Shown: piece by piece, positions 9,345 through 17,306 of the stretch
How the letters are laid out: every line of letters starts with the position of its first letter
How positions within the stretch are numbered: position 1 is the first letter of the stretch
Origin: DATILL01 sp035476575
GTDB lineage: Bacteria; Actinomycetota; Actinomycetes; Mycobacteriales; JACQDL01
Length of the DNA: 54,717 nt
Reading direction: 5' to 3'
Assembly: GCA_035476575.1 (NCBI GenBank)
Contig: DATILL010000012.1
Coordinates: 1-54,717 of the forward strand
The notes under the pieces: generated by a model
Told to the model about the DNA's origin: nothing
Databases searched by the model: none
What the model saw: the letters and a program-made list of their open reading frames with translations, nothing else
Position numbers and translations under genes: made by a program

Positions 9345-10091
9345 CTGTCCGCTGGTCGCCGAGCCACATGAGCCGATGTCGCGCGTCAGCCGCTCCCTCG
9401 AACCTACCCCACACCTCGCGAAGCTCCGCCTCCAGCAGCAACCCCCCGGCGAAAGCGTCGATGACCTGTTCGCGCTCCAGCTTGTCGCGGCGACGCCGAC
9501 GTCCGAATGGTAGGCGTCCTGCAGGAGATGGTGACCGAGCTCACACGTACAGCGCGAAATGCTCCAACACATCCGCGAGCGACACGAGCGGCCCGTGTGA
9601 GCCCGACAGAACTTGCCGGGCCTGGCGGGCGGCCGCACGAGCATCCTCTGCGCTCGTCACAGGAGTCAGGGTCAGGGCGGGCGCAGGGGGTCAGAAATCC
9701 CTCGCCGACCAGCCACTCCGTGTCACAGGCAGCGACTCCAGGTCGGCATCCAGCAGGTACGCTGCCGGATGGGGGCGTCGGCCTCCTCCATGTGGGGCGG
9801 ACGCCGGGTCACCACCGACTGCGGTGGAGCTGACACGAGATGGATCAGCGGCACATCAAGCTCTGCGGCGAGCCGCGCCTCCTCAATGGCCGTCAGCGCT
9901 CGGTCACCCGCATCGACGCGGACCATCGCCGGCCACTCAAGCCACCTGGCGGGCCAGCTCAACCTGGGTAAGCCCGGCGGCAAACCGAGCCTCCCGGACG
10001 CGCTCCCTACCTCAGCCCACGTCTCCAGAACTCCCACGAGTGTGAATACCGCACATCCCTCCTCCCGCCGCATAGACACGTCTGGATCCAT
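9345..10091 (-). pseudogene. ImmA/IrrE-type metallopeptidase gene, decayed
   Basis: Several minus-strand frames together resemble an ImmA/IrrE-family protein: an N-terminal piece with ARLAAELDVPLIHLV, a helical piece with SLADVLEHFALYV, the metal site CELGHHLLQDAY, and EREQVIDAFAGGLLLEAELR after it. The pieces lie in different frames and the segment before the metal site is missing. The first His of HExxH reads Cys, so the zinc site would be broken even if the frames were restored. ImmA-like peptidases often cleave a partner XRE repressor, and the dead XRE gene is immediately downstream on the same strand, so this was plausibly a regulator-protease pair. Confidence 0.55.
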
Positions 10092-10104
10092 CGACCGGCA
10101 GGGC

Positions 10105-10764
10105 TCAGCGGCGGCGGGCCAGCGTCACGCCGTCCCCGAGCGGCAGCAGGACCAGGTCGACCCGGTCGTCGGCCAGCGCGTGCTCGTTGAAGCGCTGGAT
10201 CCCCCGCACGGCAGGGCTCTCCGGGTCCGGCTCGATCACCTGGCCGTGCGAGAGGGTGTTGTCGACCAGGATCACGCCGCCTGGCCGGGTCCGGGGCACG
10301 ATCTCCTCCCAGTAGTCGACGTAACCCTCCTTGTCGGCGTCGATGAAAGCCAGGTCGATCGCCGGCTCGGACGGCAGGGTGCGCAATGTCCGCACCGCCG
10401 GCCCGATCCGCAGCTCGATCCGGTCCGCGACCCCGGCCCGCTCCCAGTACCGCCGGGCCACCGACGTGTACTCCTCGCTGATGTCGAAACAGATCAGCCG
10501 GCCGCCCTCGGCCAGCCCGCGGGCGATGGCAAGCGAAGAGTAGCCGGTGAACGTGCCCACCTCGACGGCGAACCGCACCCCCACGATCCGGGCCAGGATC
10601 GTCATGAACGTGCCCTGCTCCGGGGAGATCTGCATCCGGGCCAGGTCGCCCAGCAGAGCCTGGGTCTCGGCCGCCAGGTCGCGCTGGATCTCATCCGGCG
10701 GGGTGCCGTGGGCGACCAGATAGGCATGGAGCTCAGGGCTGAGCGCCTCCGTCTTAAGGGTCAT
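10105..10764 (-). CDS. Class I SAM-dependent O-methyltransferase
   Basis: The 219-residue protein matches bacterial O-methyltransferases of the caffeoyl-CoA/catechol type in size and motifs. VEVGTFTGYSSLAIARGL is the SAM-binding motif I, FDISEEYTSVARRYWERAG follows as the acidic ribose-contacting strand, and AIDLAFIDADKEGYVDYWEE carries the metal-binding Asp residues, with GGVILVDNTLSHG after it. I chose the ATG at 10764; the frame extends upstream but that part is antisense to the neighbouring plus-strand gene. It would transfer a methyl group to a small hydroxylated acceptor with a divalent metal. The acceptor is unknown. It is divergent from the type VII substrate gene at 10864, so the 100-bp gap probably holds both promoters. 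Confidence 0.9.
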   Translation of the reverse strand: MTLKTEALSPELHAYLVAHGTPPDEIQRDLAAETQALLGDLARMQISPEQGTFMTILARIVGVRFAVEVGTFTGYSSLAIARGLAEGGRLICFDISEEYTSVARRYWERAGVADRIELRIGPAVRTLRTLPSEPAIDLAFIDADKEGYVDYWEEIVPRTRPGGVILVDNTLSHGQVIEPDPESPAVRGIQRFNEHALADDRVDLVLLPLGDGVTLARRR

Positions 10765-10863
10765 GACCTGCACGTTACCCGGGTCCCGGGCACCCACTCT
10801 CGCTGTACCGTGTCGATGGGGCACTATGGGCGGACGGACGATCAGGGCAGGGAGGGCAACCGG

Positions 10864-11235
10864 ATGGCGGCGCAGGCGGCCGATGCCGGGCACTCGGACG
10901 GCGGCTGGCCGACGGTCGACGACGCTGGCCACCTGCTCCGGGTGAGCTACCCCGCGGTACGGCGGGTCGGCGGCGCCGTGGCGGACCTCGCCGACGCGCG
11001 GCGCGGCCGGGCCGACCTGGCGGCGCTGCGGGCCACCGCGCGGCTCGGCGACACCTGGGGTGGCTGGCAGAGCGCGGCGCCGACCCGGGCAGCCTGCGAG
11101 CAGGCGATGGCCGTGGTGGTCGACGGCTACCAGCGGCTGCTGGCCGAGCTGGCCGCGGCCGGTGAGCTGCTGATCCACACCGCGCAGACCTACGAGCAGG
11201 CCGACCGGCGCGACGGCTCGGCGGCGCCGCCGTGA
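10864..11235 (+). CDS. Small WXG100-like (type VII secretion) protein
   Basis: This 123-residue, Ala-rich protein starts at an ATG preceded by a strong GGGAGGG site. It is predicted to be mostly helical, with a WGGWQSA motif between two helices, as in the WXG hairpin of ESX-type proteins. It overlaps the next gene by a GTGA junction, so the two are translationally coupled. ESX-family proteins often come as coupled pairs of helical hairpins that dimerise before export. I see no EccC or EccD genes nearby, so any secretion machine is elsewhere. Family membership is inferred from size, motif and pairing. Confidence 0.55.
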   Translation: MAAQAADAGHSDGGWPTVDDAGHLLRVSYPAVRRVGGAVADLADARRGRADLAALRATARLGDTWGGWQSAAPTRAACEQAMAVVVDGYQRLLAELAAAGELLIHTAQTYEQADRRDGSAAPP

Positions 11236-12452
11236 CCGTCCGCCGGGTCATCGACAAGACCGACATCCGGCAGTACGACGCCGCCGGGTACGGCCGGGCC
11301 GAGATCATGCCGCTCCTCGCGGAGCTGACCCCGGGCGCCCTCGCCGACGCCTCGACGACGTGGCACGCCGCCGCTCGCGGCCTGCGCGCGCTGCGCCAGG
11401 CGCTGCGCGACCACGCGGTCACGCTGGCCGACGTGTGGGAGGGCGCGGCCGCTGGGGCGTGCCAGCGTGCGCTGCGCCGGATCGCGGACAGCGCCGACGC
11501 GCTGGCCGGCCAGATGGAGTCGATCGGCACGGCCCTGGGCACGGCCGGCAACGGCCAGCGGCAGGCCGCGAAGGAGCTGGCAGCGGCCGAGGACGACGCC
11601 CGGCACCTGCTTGTCGATGGTGGGTACGACGTGCTGTCCGGCCAGGCGCTGGACGACTGCCTGGAGATCACTCACCGACGGGCGTTGGAGACGGCGTACG
11701 CCGCGTACCGGACCGCGATGGCGGCCATCCCGGACGTGGTCAGCTACGACCTGCCTGGACTGGCCGGGCGGCTCAGGTCAGCCGGCCGGGCAGGCAGCCC
11801 GACGCTCTCACCAGTGCCGGTGCCAGTGCCGGCCGAGCGTGACGGCGAAGCGGCGTACCTCGCCGCCGTACCGCAGCCCGACCTCCCACGGCCCGACCTC
11901 CCACGAGCGGACCTGCCGCAACCCGACCGGCCCGCCGCGGTGCCGGTCTGGGTGCCGCCGGGCGGATCGGTCGCCGGCCCGCCGGCCCCGGGCACCACCC
12001 TCTCCGGCGGCCTCGGCCCAGCCAGCGATGCGCCTGGTGCCGTTCCGGGCGACGCTACCCATACTGCCGACGGCCCTGGCCAGTGGCTCGGGCCGGGCGT
12101 CGCCGCCGGCCCGGCGCCAAGCCTGCCCGACCCGTACGGTGACCCTCACCTCGGCATCGGCTCGGCCGCCGAAGCCGTCGTCCCCGATGGCGCGCCGAAC
12201 GGCAGCGCCCCGCCGCCGCTGGTCCAGGCCACCGACATTGCCGCCAGCATCGCCGCCGCCATCCTCGCAGCCCAGCAGCATGCGCACGACCTGACAGGCA
12301 GCGTGGCCCCCGTCCCCGCGTCAGCACCCGCCATCGCCGCCAGCATCGCGGCCAGCGTCGGCGCCGCCATCCTGGCCGCTCAGGAGCACGCTCCGGACAC
12401 GGCCGACCCCACCCAGGTGCCGGACGCGGCTCCAGCACGTTTCGGCAGCTAG
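11232..12452 (+). CDS. WXG100/PPE-like protein with Pro/Ala-rich repetitive tail
   Basis: The GTG at 11232 overlaps the stop of the upstream gene. The first 175 or so residues are helical and include VWEGAAAGACQRAL, which fits a WxG turn between helices. The tail (about residues 190-406) is low complexity: repeated PDLPRPDL-type units near residue 220, then two related segments, IAASIAAAILAAQQHAHD and IAASVGAAILAAQEHAPD, separated by about 35 residues. I infer a type VII substrate or cell-surface protein with a linker-like tail. The gene runs convergently towards glpD, whose stop lies 55 bp away. Confidence 0.5.
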   Translation: MTVRRVIDKTDIRQYDAAGYGRAEIMPLLAELTPGALADASTTWHAAARGLRALRQALRDHAVTLADVWEGAAAGACQRALRRIADSADALAGQMESIGTALGTAGNGQRQAAKELAAAEDDARHLLVDGGYDVLSGQALDDCLEITHRRALETAYAAYRTAMAAIPDVVSYDLPGLAGRLRSAGRAGSPTLSPVPVPVPAERDGEAAYLAAVPQPDLPRPDLPRADLPQPDRPAAVPVWVPPGGSVAGPPAPGTTLSGGLGPASDAPGAVPGDATHTADGPGQWLGPGVAAGPAPSLPDPYGDPHLGIGSAAEAVVPDGAPNGSAPPPLVQATDIAASIAAAILAAQQHAHDLTGSVAPVPASAPAIAASIAASVGAAILAAQEHAPDTADPTQVPDAAPARFGS

Positions 12453-12507
12453 CCCGCTCGGCCCGGCAGGTTGTGGATCGTTGCCGCGGGATCCCGCGGG
12501 CCAGCGC

Positions 12508-14280
12508 TCAGGTCGCCCTGACCGAGCTGCCACGCACGTCCGGCGCGCCAAGCCGGGCCGCATCCGCGGTGTGGTCGTCGGGCATCGTCTGCGACTCGCG
12601 CTCGGCCGCGACCCGGGCGACGTAGTGCTCCACCTCGCGGCGGACCAGGGCCTCGTCCCAGCCGAGCACCGGCCCGATCAGCCGGGCGACCTGCTCGGCG
12701 CACCGCACGCCCCGGTGTGCCGTCTCCACCGAGATCCGGGTGCGCCGGGTCAGCACGTCGTCCAAGTGCAGCGCGCCCTCGGCGCAGGCCGCGTAGTACG
12801 CCTCGACCAGCAGGTACTCCGGCGCCCCGAGGATCGGCTGGGCCAGCTCCGGGCGTTCGCCGAGCAGGTCGAACAGTTCCACGATCCGGTCGCCGTACCG
12901 GCCGAGCAGCCGTTCCACCCGGCCGGCCGGCAAGCCGGAGATGCCCGCGAGCCGGTCCCGCTCGGCCCAGGTCCGGTGGAAGTCGCGGGCGCCGACCAGC
13001 GGCAGGTGCCGCGTACCGCTTGCCGGCACGCCCGGCCAGTACCGGGTGGCCTCGTCCACCGCGTCGCGCGCCATCACCCGGTACGTCGTGTACTTGCCGC
13101 CCGCGATGACGACCAGCCCGGGCGCCGGCTCCACCACGGCGTGCTCCCGGGACAGCCGGGACGTCGCATCCGACTCGCCGGCCAGCAGCGGCCGCAGGCC
13201 GGCGTACACGCCCTGGATGTCGGCCCGTGACACCGGCCGGGCGAGCACCGCGTTCAGCCGTTCCAGCAGGTAGCCGATGTCGCTGGAGCTGGCCGCCGGG
13301 TGGTCGCGGTCCAGGCTCCAGTCGGTGTCGGTGGTGCCGACCAGCCAATGCCGGCCCCACGGGATGACGAACAGCACGCTCTTCTCGGTGCGCAGGATCA
13401 GCCCGAGATCGCCGTCGATGAGGTGCCGCGGGAGCACCAGGTGGACGCCCTTGCTGGCCCGCACCCGCAGCCCCATCCGAGTGGCCTTGGCCATCCCGGA
13501 CCGCGCCTGCGGTGCACTGAGTGCCAGCAGCTCGCCGATGTCGTCGCTCCACACCCCGGTCGCGGCGACCACCGCCCGGGCCCGCACGTCGTGGTCCTGC
13601 CCGCTCTCCAGGTCGCGCACCCGGGCCCCGATCACCCGCTCGCCGTCACGCAGCAGCCCGACCACCCGCGCGCTGGTGGCCAGCGTGGCGCCGTACCGGG
13701 CCGCGGTCCTGGCCAGGGCGAGCACCATCCGGGCGTCGTCCACCTGCGCGTCGTGGTACTCGATCGCCCCGACGACCGCATCCGGCCGCAGCCCCGGGAA
13801 GTGCGCCAACGTGGCCGCCCTGGACAGGTGCCGGTGGTGCGGCATCCCCCGGCCGAACGGCGACACCGCGGCGAACACGTCGTAGGCCAGCACGCCCGCG
13901 CCGTAGTACGGCCGCTGCGTGAACCGCCTGGTCAGTGGCAGCAGGAAGGACACCGGACGGACCAGGTGCGGTGCCAGCCGGCGCAGCAGCAGGCCGCGCT
14001 CCACCAGCGCCTCGTGCACCAGGCCGAACTCGAGCTGCTCGAGGTAGCGCAGCCCGCCGTGGATCAGCTTGCTGGACCGGCTGGATGTGCCGGCCGCCCA
14101 GTCCCGGGCCTCGACCAGCGCCACGGACAGCCCGCGCGAGACGGCGTCCAGCGCTACCCCCGCACCAACTACCCCACCGCCGATGACCAGCACGTCGAAC
14201 CGGTCGCTCCCCAGCCGGACGACGTCCTGGGTCCGGCGCAGCGGGCTCAGCAGGCCGCGCTGCTCCCCCGGTGATCGCAC
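12508..14280 (-). CDS. glpD: FAD-dependent glycerol-3-phosphate dehydrogenase
   Basis: This protein oxidises sn-glycerol 3-phosphate to dihydroxyacetone phosphate and passes electrons to the quinone pool at the inner face of the membrane. The FAD-binding Rossmann motif DVLVIGGGVVGAGVALDA is near the N-terminus, followed by GTSSRSSKLIHGGLRYLEQ, both diagnostic for GlpD. PWGRHWLVGTTDTDW and GGKYTTYRVMARDAVDE mark the later FAD and substrate regions, and a helical C-terminal domain follows. The frame extends to a GTG at 14361, but a TACGGT hexamer at 14287-14292 on the minus strand lies 6 bp before the GTG at 14280, which suggests a leaderless transcript starting there. No glpF or glpK is adjacent. 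Confidence 0.9.
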   Translation of the reverse strand: MRSPGEQRGLLSPLRRTQDVVRLGSDRFDVLVIGGGVVGAGVALDAVSRGLSVALVEARDWAAGTSSRSSKLIHGGLRYLEQLEFGLVHEALVERGLLLRRLAPHLVRPVSFLLPLTRRFTQRPYYGAGVLAYDVFAAVSPFGRGMPHHRHLSRAATLAHFPGLRPDAVVGAIEYHDAQVDDARMVLALARTAARYGATLATSARVVGLLRDGERVIGARVRDLESGQDHDVRARAVVAATGVWSDDIGELLALSAPQARSGMAKATRMGLRVRASKGVHLVLPRHLIDGDLGLILRTEKSVLFVIPWGRHWLVGTTDTDWSLDRDHPAASSSDIGYLLERLNAVLARPVSRADIQGVYAGLRPLLAGESDATSRLSREHAVVEPAPGLVVIAGGKYTTYRVMARDAVDEATRYWPGVPASGTRHLPLVGARDFHRTWAERDRLAGISGLPAGRVERLLGRYGDRIVELFDLLGERPELAQPILGAPEYLLVEAYYAACAEGALHLDDVLTRRTRISVETAHRGVRCAEQVARLIGPVLGWDEALVRREVEHYVARVAAERESQTMPDDHTADAARLGAPDVRGSSVRAT

Positions 14281-14486
14281 CACCCCACCGTAGGCGAAGG
14301 AGAGTTGCGCCGCGGTGTCGTCCAGCTGTCCAGACCGAGCGGCGCGAACCCGCGTAGTCACCTGCCGGCGTTGTGGCGGCGATCGTCACCCTCGACCTCG
14401 TGGTCGACGACGAACTTCGGGAGTTTCGGGACGCGCCTGGGCGAGTGCGTGCGGGTGGTGCCTGGCCAGGTTGTACGGTTCACGGC

Positions 14487-14786
14487 ATGACCAGCGCCCT
14501 GTCTCGCCACGAGGCGGAGATCCCGTTCGATCAGGTCCCTGGCCGGTGGGCTGAGGTGGCTGAGCGGGTGGACCAGCACGAGCGGTTACGGCTGGTCCGC
14601 GGCGGCAGTGCGCCGGCGCTGGTGGTGATGACGGCGGATGACTTCGACCAGGCCGTGGAAGACGCCGCGGATCTGGCGCTATGCCGGGAGGCCCTGGCCC
14701 GGATCGACGCCGACCCCCGGCCACCACTGGTCAGTGGCACCGCGGAGTTCGAGGCGTTCCTCCAGAGGTTCGCCCACCGGGCGTGA
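14487..14786 (+). CDS. Phd/YefM-type antitoxin
   Basis: The 99-residue protein has the Phd/YefM layout: an N-terminal DNA-binding region (FDQVPGRWAEVAERVDQHERLRLVRGG), then APALVVMTADDFDQAVEDAADL, where the VVMTADDF block corresponds to the family's conserved dimerisation element. The C-terminal acidic and aromatic tail would wrap the toxin. A TACGGT hexamer at 14475-14480 lies 6 bp before the ATG, so the message may be leaderless. The next gene starts inside its stop codon, the classic antitoxin-first arrangement. The pair probably represses its own promoter. Confidence 0.8.
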   Translation: MTSALSRHEAEIPFDQVPGRWAEVAERVDQHERLRLVRGGSAPALVVMTADDFDQAVEDAADLALCREALARIDADPRPPLVSGTAEFEAFLQRFAHRA

Positions 14787-15085
14787 CGTACCAAGTTCGG
14801 GTCGCGGCCGAGGTCGCGGAAGCACTGGACCGGCTGCGGGGGATCGACCCTGCCGGCGCCGAGCTGGTCGTTGGCACGATCGCGGCCCTCGCCGCCGATC
14901 CTCGCCCCGCTGGCGTGCATGTGCTGAACGAGGCCGAGGGTCTACACCGCGTGCACCTGTCCCGGCTGGACCCGTACACCCGGCGCAGTCTGCGTTACCG
15001 GATCATGTATCGGATCCAGGATGCGGACCTGATGGTCATCGTGATCATGGCCGGCGCGCTGCCGCCGACGAGCCGGCGCCGGTAA
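14783..15085 (+). CDS. RelE/ParE-family toxin
   Basis: The GTG at 14783 overlaps the antitoxin stop (GTGA). The 100-residue product reads as a RelE-fold protein: an N-terminal strand and helix (YQVRVAAEVAEALDRLRG), a GVHVLNEAEGLHRVHL strand pair, and RRSLRYRIMYRIQDADLMVIVIMAGAL, which resembles the RYRI(L/V)Y core that carries catalytic Arg and Tyr residues in ribosome-dependent RNases. Whether it cleaves mRNA or, like ParE, targets gyrase cannot be told from the sequence. Coupled translation with the antitoxin supports the assignment. Confidence 0.8.
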   Translation: MTYQVRVAAEVAEALDRLRGIDPAGAELVVGTIAALAADPRPAGVHVLNEAEGLHRVHLSRLDPYTRRSLRYRIMYRIQDADLMVIVIMAGALPPTSRRR

Positions 15086-15189
15086 CCTCGGGCCATGCGA
15101 ATAAACGTCCCGCGACCCAACCATTCGGGCCTGGGACGACGTATCTCCCGGGGACTGGTGCCGACCCGCCATGATTCGATGCCATGACG

Positions 15190-15418
15190 GGTGATACGGA
15201 CAGATCTCGTCGGCGGGTGCTGGACATTCCAGCCGCTTGTCTCGACCGCCACAGCAAACGCGGCGAGACCGCGCGAACGTACGGTTGATGGTCGCCTCGC
15301 ACTGCTGCGTAACGGCTCCCGGATTGTCGGCGCTGAGACCTTTCACGAAGATCGTCCCGGTGTGGGTGCACCGGACGACGGCGACCTCGGAGTTGAACCC
15401 CGCGGACACCGTGCCACC
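15190..15418 (-). pseudogene. Aminoglycoside phosphotransferase-like remnant
   Basis: Three minus-strand frames read in succession give FNSEVAVVRCTHTGTIFVKG, then PYVRAVSPRLLWR, then VETSGWNVQ. This order resembles the N-lobe of actinobacterial APH-type phosphotransferases, in which a strand with TGTIFVKGL carries the ATP-binding Lys and NPxVxxLxPRLLW leads into the C-lobe. The catalytic loop with HGDLxxxN is absent. At least two frameshifts and a large deletion are implied. Recognition is by motif only. Confidence 0.45.
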
Positions 15419-15559
15419 GCCCTACGACCTGAACGTCTCCACCACCTCCAATCGCCCGACGAGCGTGAATCAGGAAGCAGTAGAGGTCGGGAAGACCCCG
15501 GAGCCGTGAGCTGAACGGGCGAAGCCGGGCTTGCACCCGCTCAGCTCACGGCACCCCGA

Positions 15560-15991
15560 CTATTTCTCCTTGCGGCGCAGGCGATACACCGCCATCCCGG
15601 CCAGGAGGCCGATCATCTCCAGCAGGCAGATAAGAAAAAGCACTCCGGCAGGCATGGACTCGGGTGCCCATATGGTCGTAAACATTGGGCCTGCGACAAA
15701 ACCGACTCCACCGCTGATGAACACCAGGGAGTCCAGCAGTTGAGGAGTATGCCGCTCGGACATTCTAGCTCGCGCACTGGCTTCGCGGTAATGCAGCTCC
15801 ACCTCCGCGTTCGCCGTTACAGACGACTCCTCCTCCGTTTCTTCCGCGCGCGTCTGCCGCTTGACATAGATGAAGATCGGTTGAGCGCGGTGGGTTGGCT
15901 CGCTTTCATCGATCGACATGCTCCGCGTCCAGACCTCATAGGCGAGGACGACGTTGATGTCTGGTTTCTCGATCTCCGGGAACTGTCCCAT
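15560..15991 (-). CDS. Small membrane protein with two C-terminal TM segments
   Basis: The 143-residue product has a hydrophilic N-terminal half with an acidic run (EETEEESS) and then two hydrophobic segments (about residues 86-106 and 116-137), ending in the basic tail YRLRRKEK. It starts 5 bp after the stop of the upstream membrane-protein gene, which suggests an operon and supports both being real. The ATG is preceded by a purine-rich AAGGGT site. GC is somewhat lower than in the core genes. I recognise no family. Confidence 0.5.
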   Translation of the reverse strand: MGQFPEIEKPDINVVLAYEVWTRSMSIDESEPTHRAQPIFIYVKRQTRAEETEEESSVTANAEVELHYREASARARMSERHTPQLLDSLVFISGGVGFVAGPMFTTIWAPESMPAGVLFLICLLEMIGLLAGMAVYRLRRKEK

Positions 15992-15996
15992 TTAGG

Positions 15997-16392
15997 TCAT
16001 ACCCTTCTCCCCCTCCCCCTCGAGGGGCGAGTCCCATGCTGAACTCGACCACTAGGTTTCTCGAGGGACGAGGCTGGCCAGCCCGCAGACGCGGGTCTCC
16101 GCAGCTGACCGCATGTGTGCACCGGGTCGCGTCCGGTCACCATCCGGTCGCAGCGCGCGACCGAATGCTGGATACGCCACATCGCTATGCGCTCCGCGAT
16201 GGCGGTCAGCCACCGTCGAGCGAGACGGGACCGCCCGATACCCCTCCTAGTAATCGGGTGATCTTCCGTCCCCGCTTGACCGGCCTGGAACAGCACGACC
16301 ACAACCGCAACGGGGATCCAGACGGCGACGAACCAGTAGCCGCGCCACGGTCTGACCCGGGGCACCCCTGGGCCAAAGCCCACAGCGTCCAT
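15997..16392 (-). CDS. Small single-pass membrane protein
   Basis: I chose the ATG at 16392 because GAAGGGAG lies about 8 bp upstream, although the frame opens further up. The 131-residue product has one clear hydrophobic segment, YWFVAVWIPVAVVVVLFQAG, near residue 20, then a basic, His- and Arg-containing tail. It ends 5 bp before the next membrane-protein gene on the same strand. No family is recognised. The call rests on the site, the TM segment and the tight spacing. Confidence 0.4.
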   Translation of the reverse strand: MDAVGFGPGVPRVRPWRGYWFVAVWIPVAVVVVLFQAGQAGTEDHPITRRGIGRSRLARRWLTAIAERIAMWRIQHSVARCDRMVTGRDPVHTCGQLRRPASAGWPASSLEKPSGRVQHGTRPSRGRGRRV

Positions 16393-16595
16393 GTGCACAC
16401 TCCCTTCGAGGTCGCCGCTCCACCCCAACGGCGGCGCGGCAGATACGCCGCCACTGTACCTCATGAGCATCACTTTGATGTAGAAGTGGATGGCGCTTGA
16501 TGTCTTGGTGTGTAAGACTAGCCAACGAGGCAAGCTGTTGCGCACGGCCTGATCGCCGACGCAAGCGTTGCGGCGAACCTGGGAAGGAGGCTCTC

Positions 16596-16883
16596 ATGTC
16601 GGCACGAACCCCCCAGCAGCAGCTGGGAGAGGAGGTTCCAGCACGCGAAGATCAGGTGGCCGAGCAGGAGATCTCGGTCGCAAACCGCATCACCGTCGGG
16701 ATCATCCCCACGGCATGGGCCGCGCTGCAGAAGCTAATGGCGCGCACCCAACTGAACAGGACGGACGTGGTCAACCGGGCAATCTCGGTGTACGCCATGG
16801 TCGACGAGCACACACAGAAGGGGTACGAACTTGTGTTCCGCGACCCTAGGACGGGGACGGAGCGCATTGTCACGATCATCTAA
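16596..16883 (+). CDS. Ribbon-helix-helix-like small protein
   Basis: A near-perfect GGAAGGAGG site precedes the ATG at 16596. The 95-residue product has a charged N-terminal 35 residues and then a pattern typical of the RHH fold: strand RITVGIIPTAW, helix AALQKLMARTQL, turn NRTDVVNRA, helix ISVYAMVDEHTQ, followed by a short strand hairpin ending TERIVTII. RHH proteins bind DNA as dimers through the strand. It could be a stand-alone regulator or an antitoxin whose partner has been lost; no toxin-like gene follows. The hairpin downstream could end its transcript. Confidence 0.6.
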   Translation: MSARTPQQQLGEEVPAREDQVAEQEISVANRITVGIIPTAWAALQKLMARTQLNRTDVVNRAISVYAMVDEHTQKGYELVFRDPRTGTERIVTII

Positions 16884-17253
16884 ACGGATCCTCTGACCTG
16901 CGCGGTCAGGCGATACCCCATTAGATAGGGGATGCCAACACTGATGTGTCGCCATCCCCTATCTGGGGCACCTTCGTCGGCGCTCCGAGCCGGTGTGGGC
17001 GCCGTGCTCGGCCGTCCCCACGGCTTGCGAGACACGGTAAACTGCCATCCGAGTGCCGCTCGCCGAGCTGCGCGCTCTCAGGCAGAGCGAGCGAGTTCAG
17101 CCAGGTGCCGCCGCCGCACGTACTCCTGCTCCTGCCGACGGATGCGCGGCCACAGCGTGTACAGCGACAACCCGCAGAGGCGACGACGGCGGACACCCGC
17201 CAATGTTGTCGTTAACAAAGGGCTCACCCGAATACCCCTTCCAGCCGCTTTAC
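16884..17253. other. Gene-free stretch with two hairpins
   Basis: A small hairpin (CTGACC/GGTCAG, 16893-16909) is followed by a larger one: AGATAGGGGATG at 16923-16934 with its exact inverse at 16953-16964. Neither has a T-run, so termination is uncertain, and a protein-binding role is equally possible. The rest up to 17253 holds no gene I can support. Confidence 0.45.
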
Positions 17254-17306
17254 TAGTACGTCCTGGCAAGGGTGCCCCGTCAGGCCAGCAGCGTGTACTC
17301 GCCTTC
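17254..17306. repeat. 53-bp direct repeat, left copy (target-site duplication)
   Basis: The 53 bases here are identical to 18984-19036 and abut the IS1634-family element exactly. The last base may belong to the element instead, making the duplication 52 bp. Long target duplications are a known property of IS1634. Confidence 0.8.

Noticed and set aside
9613..11235. 540-codon plus-strand frame ending in the small WXG100-like gene
   Set aside because: Only the last 123 codons, after the ribosome-binding site at about 10850, look coding; the rest is antisense to the O-methyltransferase and the ImmA-like wreck.
16921..17196. 91-codon minus-strand frame before the IS1634 element
   Set aside because: It begins in the hairpin downstream of the RHH gene and shows no family pattern.
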